64,000 nt of DNA from Spirometra erinaceieuropaei (lineage: Eukaryota > Platyhelminthes > Cestoda > Diphyllobothriidea > Diphyllobothriidae), in contig CACRXP010000066.1 in NCBI GenBank assembly GCA_902702965.1, positions 731,180 to 795,179 of the forward strand, in the 5' to 3' direction. Under the pieces are notes generated by a model. The model saw nothing but the letters and a program-made list of their open reading frames with translations. It ran no database searches and had not been told where the DNA came from. A program made the position numbers and the translations under genes. Positions 35,856-46,699 of the stretch are shown piece after piece. How positions within the stretch are numbered: position 1 is the first letter of the stretch; every line of letters starts with the position of its first letter.

Positions 35856-37555
35856 TGCAGGAAAGCGGTGACAGGTGCCTTGTAGAGTGGGAAAAATGCA
35901 TTTACCAATCTGCGACAATAGCTTAATGAAGCAAATTGACGGGAAAATTGTCTTTGAAAAACCACAGGACTACTAGAGAACCCGGCACTTCCAATGCGCT
36001 GCCCAGTAGAAGCACTATAATTTCTAACTGTTAGGACATTTTATTTATTGAGCAAGGTTTTGCAGCAGTCTTAAATTATGACCTATGACCGACACAACTA
36101 AATCGAAAGATGGCGGCGGGGAATGAATTTACATCGAAGGGACATGAACATATGTATGACGTCGCTATGCTTACCGCTGCTGGTGTTCTTTTGTTTGCAT
36201 ACAAATATTCTCAAAGTGGAAATGCCTCACCTCGCTCTTCCAAAAGTACAGCGCAGGCATGCGGTGACTTGGCTCTGTTTTCTACAAGAAGGGGCTTAGT
36301 GAGAAGAAGGGAGCCCGGGTGTCGTATTTTTTTACTTTTGCACATTTTTGAAGCAAACAAACCTCCATCATCGGACGATAGGGTGCTACCGCGACTCACA
36401 ATACTTGTCCGTATTTGAGGCCATGCTGGCAACCTGCTGAAAAAAGGTCATCTGTACGCCGCTGCAGGGAGTGTGGGGTGTTGCCGTGGTGAATGATCCC
36501 CCTTCAACCTGCCTTGCCGCATGAGTTACGATCCCCGACAAGGTGGCAGTCGCTTTAGCGAGTTCTCCAGCGTGTGGGGTAATGGGAAACTTCCCCCCCG
36601 TCGTGAAGGCTGCCTGAAATGAGGAGAAATGGTCTTTTTAATTAATTGACAATCTTTCCAGACTGCAAAGCGGAAAAAATGTGTATCTGCTTACGGTGGC
36701 ATGCTGTAAGTCTTGGTCAGAAAAGGATATGTGTACCCCTCGAACTATGGCGCGAGACCCCTTGTAGTACGGGAACGGTGGTGATGGGGGCCTTCTAGGA
36801 GAGGAAGTGTTGTGCTTTTAGATGCGCAAAAAAGAAGAAATCATATTCGCGTTGCGTGTTTCTTTTAATGTATCAAAAGATAGTCCGCTTGGGGCTGCAC
36901 CCGTCCCTTCCATACTTTAAACTTTGATGGCATGTCTAATCCAACATTGGGATACAACAAAAAGTCTAAAAAAGGGTAGTTAAAGAATTGTTCATTCAAC
37001 AGGTAAGACGGGACATGTATCAGTTTTCCCTTCGGACTTAAAATTTGCCTGCAAACCCCGCAATAGGAAGTCAGTTAGCATCCAGGTGATGGAGAATTAT
37101 GCATCTTTAAATTTGACTGGGCACGGGAAAATAGGTCCCCCAGTACTACAGGTGACCTTGCACTACTCCAATTCTTCGGACATTGCGTTATTTCTTTCGT
37201 AAATCCCGGCTCTGACCACAAGCTCTTGTTGTCCATGCTTTATTTCACCTGTCAAGCTCCCTCAGCTGTGTCGTTTTCTGGGTGTTCTTGCGTCCACCAG
37301 GAACTAAATATCAGCTTCGCTTTGTGCTATTGTCGACAGTTGCATCGACCTTTACTGCTATTCAATTTGACTCACACATTTTAATTATAATGCATTTGCG
37401 ATTTCAGGCACCTTCACGTATAGGGTCCACCGGATGGGTCATAAGTGCTTCAACGAGCCGAGGTTCATCAGTGCCTTGTCACTGAACATTCTCTGTCACT
37501 GAAGCTCGGGTATTTATTCACTCGATATGCGTATGAAGTCGAGGTGACTGCATTT
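35856..37555. other. Spacer, mostly unassigned
   Basis: Apart from the doubtful frame at 36110, nothing recognised. Homopolymer runs include C at 36593-36599. Confidence 0.4.
36110..36418 (+). CDS. Doubtful small ORF with strong start context
   Basis: The ATG sits in AAAGATGGCGGCG, a strong animal start context that is also YY1-like. The 102-codon frame begins MAAGNEFTSKGHEH and has one hydrophobic stretch (VAMLTAAGVLLFAY, about residues 23-36), like a single-pass membrane anchor. No family is recognised. The second half is Arg/Ser-rich without clear structure, so a real first exon might end earlier. It may equally be chance. Confidence 0.2.
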   Translation: MAAGNEFTSKGHEHMYDVAMLTAAGVLLFAYKYSQSGNASPRSSKSTAQACGDLALFSTRRGLVRRREPGCRIFLLLHIFEANKPPSSDDRVLPRLTILVRI

Positions 37556-37559
37556 GGGA

Positions 37560-37695
37560 GTATTTTCGCCTCGTACAGTCTTGGCGTTTCAGTCTATAAT
37601 ACCTGCAGCTGGGAACTTAGTGACAGTCAACCGTTAATGCAGGGCCACTGAGGAAGACGGGTGAAAGGCAAATAGTTCTTGTCCTGTTGACCGCT
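37560..37695 (+). repeat. PLE terminal repeat (pLTR type A), decayed copy 3
   Basis: TCTATAATACCTGCAG corresponds to the TATA region of other copies. It is followed by CACTGAGGAAGACGGGTGAA (degenerate hammerhead core) and AATAGTTCTTGTCCTGTTGA, which parallels AATAAAGCTCTTGTCCCAGC. Confidence 0.45.
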
Positions 37696-38139
37696 TGCCG
37701 ATGGGTGACTGCCCTCGTGGGCTCTAAACTGAAGTTTGAAAATAAAAGAGACGAATATGTTCCGTTTTGCAATCAGATCTGTCAAAGGTCACTTTAAGGT
37801 GACTTAAAATGCTCCCGACTTCACCTACAATAAGTGACTGCTGTCTCAGGCTGTGGAGCCCGACTCAATTGTTAAGTAACCAACTTACGCGGATCTAGTT
37901 ATCTGGCCGCCCGGCCTGAAGTTGAAGCCTTGCCGGCTGGCAATAGCGAATATGCCAGAAACGGCCAATTCCAGTCTCCCTCACACTTTTTGCACTTAAA
38001 CAAAAATTCATCTTTGTTGGGTAGAGTTACACTGTCCCACCTTATTTGACGGTGTTCTTTACCATACTGACTGCCTGTTATCCGTCTGCGATTACTGGGA
38101 TTCGAGCATTGAGACTCCAGCCGCGGTTACAGTAGTCAG

Positions 38140-38430
38140 GTACATCTGGTGTGGGGACCTGATTGTGTGCGGCATGCGTAGGCGGACCGTTTAGCCCTAT
38201 CATCCACAGCACCCAAGACCATCTCCGGTCATTTTGACATTGTCTTGCTATCGTAACCTGATGGGTGAGTGAGAAGAGAGTTTGGTGGATGTTACGTAAG
38301 CGCGCCCACCTATAGACTTATTCGTGCGCAAACCGCCGACGCTGCCTTCACCCTGTGAGGCACGAGGTGAAAGTCATCGCGTGGGACGGAGGAGAGGTCG
38401 GGCCGGGCATGGCGTACGGAATGTCCAGGT
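38140..38430 (+). repeat. GC-rich repeat family D, copy
   Basis: Landmarks TGTGTGCGGCATGCGTAGGC, GACATTGTCTTGCTATCG, GAGTTTGGTGGATGTTACGT and CCTGTGAGGCACGAGGTG follow the family order. Confidence 0.5.
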
Positions 38431-39990
38431 GATGGGTACAGTTGTAATTGGTGCAGTAGTAATTGGTGACTTCACAGGCCTTGATGCACCTGGTTGCTCT
38501 TTCGTTCGGCCTCTCGCCGTCATTCAGTTATTATACGGCAGCACAATACAGTGTTCAGCGTGGTGGTCACGCCCTGGCAACCTTTCGATGGACAGGCTAA
38601 GCCGGGTGAGGATAGCCGGTATTGCTTCCCCTGCATACTGGGAGCTGTGTATGGAACCTGTTACTGACAGCAGAGGTGAGGTAGCCGTGAAAAGACACAC
38701 ATAGGTAGAAGTTTTACGCCTAGTTTTACGCCTGTCTCGTTCTAAAAACCGAGAAAATATAAAAACCCTGCGTAAAGGGTGACACGCGACTCCCCTAGTC
38801 TCCCATGCATCAGTCATTTGTCCAAGCTTGTTTACCGGTTGGTGACGGGATTGAGCGCAGAGGCTAACGCCGCATGAAAGCCTACGTCTAAGACATGTCA
38901 CATGAATGCAGCAGGAATGAGCTCGCACGGACTCTGTACAGTCCGACAGATGCACGCTGCGTATCAGTGTGACCCCCGTCTCGCTTCAGTGTATCGGCAC
39001 CGCAGTCTATTGTGAGAAGGTATGACTTAGATACCTTGACAGCCATCAAAGTGCAAATGGAGAACCGCTACCACGAGCTCAGACCAATAATAGTCAAACC
39101 GCCCTAAATTGCTCACGCTCTTCCTTTGCAATCAGACACCACATGGACTTACTGGACGACGCGTACAGAAAAGTGAATAAACACCACCCGTTGTCCGTAC
39201 AGGTCTTTAATGATGTTGGTCATGTTCTTCTACCACAGGCGAATTATTGGCTGTGGGTGTCCATACGCACATGCACGTTTTCCTCCTGGAGACAAACCGA
39301 TGAGTGACAACCAACTTCGCTCGGGTCTTAGTGGACGTCTAACTTCCTACCCGGCTGACCCTGCTTGAGGCTAAGTCGGCTGGGGAAAAATGACTCCACT
39401 TAATTCACTTCCTCTTTTACTAAAATTAACTGGATGAAAGTGCAAAAGTAGTTACCTTGTACCAGGTGTGTCCGGAATCCAATAAACGCTTCTTGAACCA
39501 ATCGTAAACCAAAAGGCTTAGAGCAAGCAGGCTTAGCATCGAGCTGAATAAAAGGAGTATTTTGTACTCATTTGCGACACAGGAATAGTACTAACACGGC
39601 CTTCACTTGTCCACTTATTGCCTGACATTTCAGTCAGTCGGTATTTATTAATTTATTTGGGAAAACGACAGAGGACCTGAAAACTCCATTTAGACGGTAC
39701 AGATGCAAGGGGAAATAGTTAAATTACAGGAATTTTGCATGCGGTTTTAGTGAGCAGAATGAATAAATCTAATAGTGGAACATAAATGTGGAAAGGGTAT
39801 GGCATTTGCGAAATAATTGAGAAAAACATTGTTCACTGCATTCGGACTGTGAAAATTTCCATATGGGTCAAGTTTAGCGCACAGAAGTGATCCGTTTAAA
39901 TCATGTTAGCAGTATGTTTATAGTCATTTCAGTAATATGCCAGATCAGGCTTCGGCAGGTTGGGTTGCTTTTCAGCAGGTGATTATCCAG
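38431..39990. other. Spacer, no gene recognised
   Basis: Overlapping frames on both strands at 38324-38955 have no recognisable domain. Confidence 0.4.
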
Positions 39991-39993
39991 TTC

Positions 39994-40425
39994 TCACTTG
40001 AAGACACTCATGGTATGGTAGTTAACAAAATACGCCAACAAAGAGTTCCATTGGCGAATGACCCTCTGTGAGAAAAAGGAGGAACGTTGATTTGTGTGGC
40101 ACAATTCCTTTTTAAGCTGGTAATCGGGTTGTCTGAGTTTAGACTTGGGTGCAATTTCAAAAAACGTTTCCCAATCGACATCCAGATGAAGTCTTCTTAG
40201 AAACTGGAACGTTGCTATGATGTCACCTATGTCCTGCTTGTAGTGGAGGGGATAGAGGTTCAAGGCCGTCAGGCGCTGCTCGTACGTAAAAATTCGAGGC
40301 CATGAACAGCCTTTGTAGCACGCAATTGTACAACTTCAAGGGTAACTTTATCCTTCCGAAGCCACGGCCGCCAAGCTTGTACCTTATATTCCAGATGGGG
40401 CCGCACAAACGTCCCATACACTTTG
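39994..40425 (-). pseudogene. CR1-type RT fragment, 3' end
   Basis: Minus-strand frames read [20 protein letters not shown] next to the LTR, then LNLYPLHYKQDIGDIIATFQ and FFSQRVIRQWNSL, the conserved tail of CR1-like reverse transcriptases (compare VRPHLEFAIQAWRPW and FFSNRVVAAWNALP in the 45-49.5 kb element). A frameshift separates the two blocks. It is cut exactly at the LTR edge at 40426, so the Gypsy element most likely inserted into it. Confidence 0.75.
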
Positions 40426-40806
40426 TGTTGTGACCCGGCCTGGTACTTGAAGGCCCGTGGATCGTATACGCACTGGACCCTTGTCCCCAATACCAACGCG
40501 GCAGAGAAGGAGAACGCGACCGGCCACGAAAATGTGTATTTGGAAATTGCAAGTCAAAATTAACTGGAAGTAACGCATATTTATAACGCCCTAATTTGCT
40601 TTGCCGGCGTTCGGCCCAGTGCCCTTCGGGAAGAACATTCGAGACGAGCCGGTCGATAATTCGAATATGCTGATCGATCAGGCCCGAGAGGAAAAGCCAA
40701 TGGAGAGGCGCCACGATTTAAATGACAGCGCTGCAGAGAGGGCAAACGCACGCGGTCTCCCGTGATTGGTTGGCCCTTGTTATTGGGAGTGTACTCACTC
40801 CCAACA
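40426..40806 (-). mobile_element. 3' LTR of a Gypsy-type retrotransposon
   Basis: This 381-bp block starts TGTTG and ends CAACA, the short inverted termini of LTRs. On the minus strand it directly follows the purine tract GGAGGGGAAG. It contains GGGCGTTATAAATATGCG on the minus strand (about 40572-40590), a good candidate for the U3 TATA box. The matching 5' LTR is not in the window, so boundaries rest on the termini, the purine tract and the sharp CR1 junction. Confidence 0.7.
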
Positions 40807-40816
40807 CTTCCCCTCC
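40807..40816 (-). promoter_or_regulatory. Polypurine tract (plus-strand primer site)
   Basis: GGAGGGGAAG on the minus strand abuts the LTR start TGTTGGGAG. This is the usual position of the polypurine tract that primes second-strand synthesis. Confidence 0.65.
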
Positions 40817-41080
40817 ACGTAGGTCAGTACCGATTTTGGCGTGGATTGAGCTGTATCGGTAGTGTTGATCGGCGCACGCGGTTGGTCCGGCGTCTTAATC
40901 GTGGTTTATTGTCTGCAGACACGGGGACGATGACTGATACCGAAGGTGGTATATCCGCAGGAGGCGCAGCAGTGGGTTCGGGAACCGACCGATCTGCCGG
41001 AATGGCGAAGGTAGCCAGTAGGATGTCAGGAGACAGTGACGACACCGACTCGAGGCCGTTGTGTTATTAAAATGTCGCCG

Positions 41081-42345
41081 TCAGATCTGGTTGTGTTGAC
41101 GAACCCAGATGTCATCACCAACGTCGACAGCAAACAAGATACTGCCTCTGTGCGCTACTACGGTTGCTTCAATCCAGTCAGGGAACTCCGCTCGATAATC
41201 ACGAACGAACACAAGTGTTCCGATGGAAAGCTTGCTGCGAGAGACTGGAGAAGTCTGCGTGGGCTGCGCACCGGTAGGGACGAGTGCATGAAATGTTGTC
41301 CGCAGTATTCGGCCCATCAACGCTTCGGCAGGAGAAACGCCACAAGGGGACGCCGGGTTCGGTGTTGTCCTGTAGAAAAACAGGAACGCCTGGACTATCT
41401 CGTCCGTGGTCTCCTCTCCACGAGCTCTCAAGAGTCGAGCTTTCAAGTGTCGACAAAACGCTCCGCCTGACCGTTAGACTGAGGGTGGTAGGGCGGGGAG
41501 CGAAGATGCTGGATGTTGTGCTGGCGGCAGAAATTTTCAAACGTCAACGAGGTAAACTGAGAGCCATTATCGGAAACCAGGTCTTCCGGTAAGTCATGCT
41601 GGCTAAAGATGCGTCGTAGGAAGTTCGTCGATGTCGCCGTCGATACCCAGCCAGTAAGCAAATCTGCGAGCAATTGACTTCATTCGGCTGGTACCAGGAT
41701 GAGCGGCATGGAACTGACGTAGTACACTGGGTCGGAGGGAAGATGGGATCACCACACGGTCCGCAAACATGAGGCAGGACTTAACCACAGATAGCGATGC
41801 TCGGCGGAGGAAGAGCTGGAGAAGATAGTCAGAGAGAGCAGTGGTTGGCTAGCAGGTCTGCACGTAGGTGATGGCCTGACGGAGGACAGGATCCTGTTCA
41901 GTAGCATGCCGGATGTCCGCGGCAGTGACAGGGATACCTCGTATGGAGTCTGACAGCTGACCGCGCACATCGTCCTCAATCGAACTGGCGGCAATCACGG
42001 TATCTTCCTCCGGTTCCTGCTGATTGCTGATGAGGAGAGAAAGGGCGTCAGCCTGACCAAAGTCTGTAGTGCGACAGTAGCGAATGTCGAGATCGTAGCC
42101 AAGACGGATGATTGGCCATCGCTGAAGTCGGCCGGCTGAGTAGACGGGAATGCCCTTCTTCGAACCGAAGATTGACAGCAATGGTTTGTGATCCGTCAGC
42201 AACGTGAAGTGGCGACCGTACAACATTTTGTGAACTTTATCGACGGCAAGCACGAGGGCTAGTTCCCCGAACGTCATGCACCCATGGTAGGAACGTGCCA
42301 AGCAGCCGTTCATGCCTCTGAGGGCCATCAGTGCTGACGCAGACA
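41081..42345 (-). pseudogene. Gypsy/CsRn1-like pol relic: RNase H and integrase
   Basis: Minus strand, 5' to 3': an RNase H region (YGRHFTLLTDHKPLLSIFG, QRWPIIRLGYDLDIRY, DFGQADALS), an in-frame TAG near 41848, then the integrase zinc-binding start (FHAAHPGTSRMKSIARRFAY). Next comes a deletion near 41625-41640 that removes the second zinc pair and the first catalytic Asp. The remaining integrase core follows (PEDLVSDNGSQFTSLTFENF, SPPYHPQSNGQAERFVDT), with the second Asp and the Glu kept. A one-base loss near 41447 shifts frame into the C-terminal part (FFYRTTPNPASPCGVSPAEA). Gag, protease and reverse transcriptase are missing because the copy is cut near 42345. The family would integrate LTR cDNA; this copy cannot. 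Confidence 0.85.
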
Positions 42346-43032
42346 GGTACGCGCTCCACTAGATTCTCAAACGGTTGCGCAATTGGCTCCTCAACTTTAA
42401 TGTGAACATATGCGTGGTCTTGAGACTATGCACCAAACGGTCCAGTAAGTAGGATGATTCCTATCAATAACTCCCTAATAGTCAGCCCCTTTCAAATGCT
42501 GAGGAACAAAAAGACCTCGGCGTCCTAATGACCTCCTCCTTTAAACCATCGTCACAGTGTCAAAGGGCAGCCGAACGTACGATAAGGATGTAATTTGCGC
42601 TGAGACGAGTGTTCATGCAAATTGATATTAGTTGTTCGAAAAAAACCAACGGGACATTCGCTCGTTCTCACTTAGAGTATGCAGTTCAGGCTTGGCGACC
42701 ATGGCTCAAAGAGGATTATGAACCGCTGGAAAGATGACAGACCATGGCTACAAATCTTGATCATCTGCTCTGCGTAACCAGATTGACTAAACTAAATTTA
42801 TTCTTCTCAATTACAGGCAACTGCGCGGCGATCTTGTATAAATATAAAGGACTGTCATAGGTCACTAGCGTGATCCAAACACTGATGGGTTTTCCGAATA
42901 GGCCGGAACAGACCGTCTGCGTAGTCAGCCCTTTAAAATGCAGAGGAAGCTGTCCCATACGGACTTCCGACGGCACGCCTTCTCGCAGAGGGTCATTGAA
43001 GGAAGGAAGGGACTCCATGATGCGGTGGATCT
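42346..43032 (+). pseudogene. CR1-type RT fragment, left copy
   Basis: Stop-interrupted plus frames read [58 protein letters not shown] and SHTDFRRHAFSQRVIEG. These match, in order, LLPFNVNKCTFLRVG, AQKDLGVWITTSLKPSLQC, VRPHLEFAIQAWRPW and the C-terminal tail of the 45-49.5 kb CR1. From 42541 onward it is repeated as an inverted copy at 43396-43887. Confidence 0.75.
42541..43032 (+). repeat. Left arm of 492-bp inverted duplication
   Basis: The arm is 492 nt. Its reverse complement lies at 43396-43887, with one difference noticed by eye (C here versus T in the partner, in ACATTCGCTCG). The spacer is 363 nt. Confidence 0.9.
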
Positions 43033-43277
43033 TTCCGATTTTCCGCAACGAAACCTACGCAGAAATTCTTTTACATCACGAGAGCAATATCCCGACCTCT
43101 CACAAACGGAGCGCCGTGAACAGCCTCTTGGACCGATCAAGAACTCACTGTTTGGACAACGAAACCTATCAAACAGAACTAAATTATTTGTTCAGACTGT
43201 TTTCCAAGAATGGGTATCCTAGATGTTTTGCACACCGGTGCAAGAGACGACAAGAGTTAAAAGAAAAAGACAACAGA
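43033..43277 (+). pseudogene. Penelope-like element fragment in the palindrome spacer
   Basis: Plus frame FRNETYAEILLHHESNIPTS, HKRSAVNSLLDRSRTHCLDN and LFRLFSKNGYPRCFAHRC corresponds to the PLE thumb/linker region (NHPVAHK, VKTLFKRVQTHCSKPDER and FVQNGYPRAFISRCL in the 53.2 kb copy). Only this segment is present. Confidence 0.7.
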
Positions 43278-43887
43278 CTAGATTGCTATGACCAGGCGCA
43301 AACTGGCCCCAATAACACGATCGCCATTATATGTACAGTAAGTTTCCAGAATACGAGCGTCTAGTCTGCACTTAAAGGACTCAACAGTTTCGGACAGATC
43401 CACCGCATCATGGAGTCCCTTCCTTCCTTCAATGACCCTCTGCGAGAAGGCGTGCCGTCGGAAGTCCGTATGGGACAGCTTCCTCTGCATTTTAAAGGGC
43501 TGACTACGCAGACGGTCTGTTCCGGCCTATTCGGAAAACCCATCAGTGTTTGGATCACGCTAGTGACCTATGACAGTCCTTTATATTTATACAAGATCGC
43601 CGCGCAGTTGCCTGTAATTGAGAAGAATAAATTTAGTTTAGTCAATCTGGTTACGCAGAGCAGATGATCAAGATTTGTAGCCATGGTCTGTCATCTTTCC
43701 AGCGGTTCATAATCCTCTTTGAGCCATGGTCGCCAAGCCTGAACTGCATACTCTAAGTGAGAACGAACGAATGTCCCGTTGGTTTTTTTCGAACAACTAA
43801 TATCAATTTGCATGAACACTCGTCTCAGCGCAAATTACATCCTTATCGTACGTTCGGCTGCCCTTTGACACTGTGACGATGGTTTAA
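43278..43887 (-). pseudogene. CR1-type RT fragment, right inverted copy
   Basis: Minus strand. The part 43396-43887 is the mirrored arm. Beyond the arm it continues SETVESFKCRLDARILETYC, the true CR1 C-terminus, whereas the left copy is interrupted by PLE sequence at that point. Confidence 0.75.
43396..43887 (-). repeat. Right arm of 492-bp inverted duplication
   Basis: Mirror of 42541-43032, equal in length, nearly identical. Confidence 0.9.
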
Positions 43888-43894
43888 GTGTTTG

Positions 43895-43995
43895 ATATCT
43901 AACCAACAGGTCGCATAATCGACCTCCTTGTGTTTTATATCTCAGTATAGGGTATGACTGGCTAACGACGACTAATGCGCAGGAAATTGCCATTT
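43895..43995 (+). repeat. SINE-B fragment
   Basis: AACCAACAGGTCGC, then GGGTATGACTGGCTAACGAC and GACTAATGCGCAGGAAATTG, matches the inverted SINE-B reading at 34936-35040. It is decayed and truncated. Confidence 0.55.
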
Positions 43996-45434
43996 TATTT
44001 TATCCGTTTATATATGCATGTATTTGTAAAGAAACATAAGTCCTCGTGGAAATTAAGCAAACTTTATTTCGGAAACTTTCGACGCCGGTCACCAAGTCGT
44101 CGTTAAATCTGTAGACAGCGTGGAAGCAGGTAAAATTTACATATGTCTGAAAAACTGATATCGTTTGTCAGTAATGCGAATGATTCGATATCGTTGACCG
44201 ACATCATGTTTTGATTGGCAACCACGTTTTTCATTTTTCTTCGAGATTTGTATACATGGAATCCAGAAGCATGAATCATCAAAGTTAATGGCCTCCAGGA
44301 AGTCTCGACCTTTCTAACACGGACAGAAACCTACAATGCGCGTGCCAACCTGAACACCGATTAGCCTTGATTAGCACTTTTAGTTCTCTGCATTTAGACC
44401 CGCGCATATCCTCACAGATGTCAAAATCCGGCAAAAGGTGCGTTGAGACATTGACCAGGTAATGTCTAAGATTTACCTTGGTCATGCAGTGTTGCCGAGA
44501 TAGGGAGACAACCGAACAAGTAAGTTTCAAATGACAAACCTCCGCTTTTACCGCCAGACCTAACGCTTTCGTAGTTTAATATCGTATAGCGACTTCTCTA
44601 TATTAAGTCGTTACAAACTCGATATATCCTTTCTGCCAAGGTGGTTATGCCGAGTGACTTATACTAAACTCCAGCATATTAATATGCATTGAAGGAAAGT
44701 TGGTGCCTCATTCGCTCTTACCTAAATTCCTTACGGGGCCCTGTCTTAGCCATATACGTGGTCTTTGCTTTTGTAAACGAACTGCGCGCAATTGTGGGAT
44801 TGAAGAACTGCAGTTTTGTCGTACTTTCACCCCAGCCTAGGAAGAGTTTTCCCGTTTTTCTAGAGGAGTGACTTCGGCGTTCATGATGTGCTCGTTCTAA
44901 ATCTGGTTTTTGGATATAGAGCCTGGTAACATGACTCAGTACAACGTACTGTTCAACTACGCGCGCGGTTTGAATTTTGAGGAGCAAGAAGGACATTTTC
45001 AATCGAGTTCCTCACTGGAAACAGTTGGTCCGGCATCAGAAATTGGATTCTCAAACGCATTGTTGCCTACTACCCTCAACATTACTGTCATCGTTGCCCT
45101 CATCGTACGACTAGGACACTTTTCTGCAATTGCTGGCAATCTGAGCTTAACCAACACAGCCTACAAATCCTTCATATCGTCTCGAATTGTCCACCGTACC
45201 TTGGGAACAGGACCTACTAAAGGCTGAGTCGATAATTTCTACACTGCTTGTTGAGCTGCTTAGATTTGTACTCCTGGCATATTACCAAAAAGTCATAGTT
45301 AAAAAGACCTCCAGGCCTTGCATTCTTGAGATGCTCCGACAAACCCAACCATACACGCAGTTTTCCTATTTGGCCCTAGGCAACGTTTTTTTCTTCGATT
45401 CCTGTGGCCTGCTCCTTTTCCATAACTTCACGAC
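43996..45434. other. Spacer; last part may be the CR1 5' UTR
   Basis: No gene recognised. The 5' edge of the CR1 element that starts coding at 45435 cannot be placed without another copy. Confidence 0.4.
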
Positions 45435-46698
45435 ATGACTGAAGTACGCACTGACGTCCGGATAATAGGACCCGAGGGTGGAGTTGATCCAGCGATCACC
45501 CCTTGCTTGGTCAAGTGCGCTAACCCCTACGCCACCGCAGCACGTCGGCGAGCGGTATCACATAGTCTACTTGACTGTATGGACGTAGAAAATGCAGGCC
45601 AAAGCTGCAGTGGATGCCAGATTCTAGCCGCCAAGGTCAACTATCTTGAGGAAGAAATCACAAAGATAAAAGCCCAGTTGCGATGCAGTCTAGACCAAGC
45701 TAACGCTAGCACTTTGCTTACTGGACGAGTAACCAGAAGTAGGGCAAAAGCTCCCAGCATAATAGGCACGCCAGCACCTATTACAGCGGCCCCAGAAGGA
45801 ATAGCTAAAAAGCGAGAAAATAACGACCAGAAAGGCAACCCAAAAACTGAAGAGAAAAAGAAATCCAACTGTAAAATGGCCGAGAAAAACGGACGGCTAC
45901 TTCCGGAAGATGCCTCTTTAGCGGTCGAAGCAGAGACATTGACAGATGCTCCGCCCCTCATGACAAATGCTGTGTGTTCAAACACCTTTGCTGACTCTCA
46001 GAAACAGTCCGAGCTTGATAGACCTAGTACGAGCGGTGGAAGCGATTCATCCATCACAGCCACAGATTTCTCTCCGCAGTCTTCTCCGCCAAGTACTTCT
46101 TCCAAGATTGTCAACATAAGAGTCAAACAAACAGACGGCGTAAGCGCATCTGCTCCACCATCACCAGCGCGTAGTCCCAGAGCGTTACGTCATTTAGGGA
46201 ACCACAATTCCGTAGAAAATAAAAAAGACACCGACAGAGAACAATGTCTTATTATTCAGGGGCTCCCTGAATCAAGTGCAATTACTCCCAAGGAGCGAAT
46301 TTCGGAAGACCTATCACTCTTCCAAGGTCTTCTCAATAACACTTTGGAACCCACGGAGGCTATTGAAGTGATCAAAGCCTTCCGCCTTGGAAAACGAGCA
46401 GATAATCCATCAATGACCACTCAATCCCGGCCTCTTAAAGTTGTGCTGACCAGCAGCGACCAAGCCAGTCTCATTTACTCCAGGCGATTCAGGATTAAAG
46501 GCTCCAACCCCGGTGTTTTTTCAACCGGACTACTCGCCAGCCGAACGGCTCAAGCGTCTTCAGCTGGTTCTAGAACTAAGAAAGAGGCTCAGCGAGGGGG
46601 AGAACAATTTAGTAATATACAACAACCAAGTACGGCGGCGTCCGTCACTCTTCCTTTGGACAGGTCCTGTCCGAATGACCGCGCAGCCGACATATTAA
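45435..46698 (+). pseudogene. CR1 ORF1 (nucleic-acid chaperone-like), frameshifted
   Basis: The frame opens at ATG 45435. A short coiled-coil segment (CQILAAKVNYLEEEITKIKA) follows a Cys pair, then a Ser/Pro-rich linker, then the conserved CR1 ORF1 block: CLIIQGLPESSAITPKERIS, IEVIKAFRLGKR and RPLKVVLTSSDQASLIYSRR. Around 46505-46515 a small indel shifts the reading. The family continuation VFFQPDYSPAERLKRLQLVL, ELRKRLSEGENNLVIYNNQV is in the next frame and ends at a stop near 46698. ORF1 proteins of this clade bind the element's RNA. The long frame that seems to fuse ORF1 to ORF2 exists only because of this shift. Confidence 0.75.
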
Positions 46699-46699
46699 G

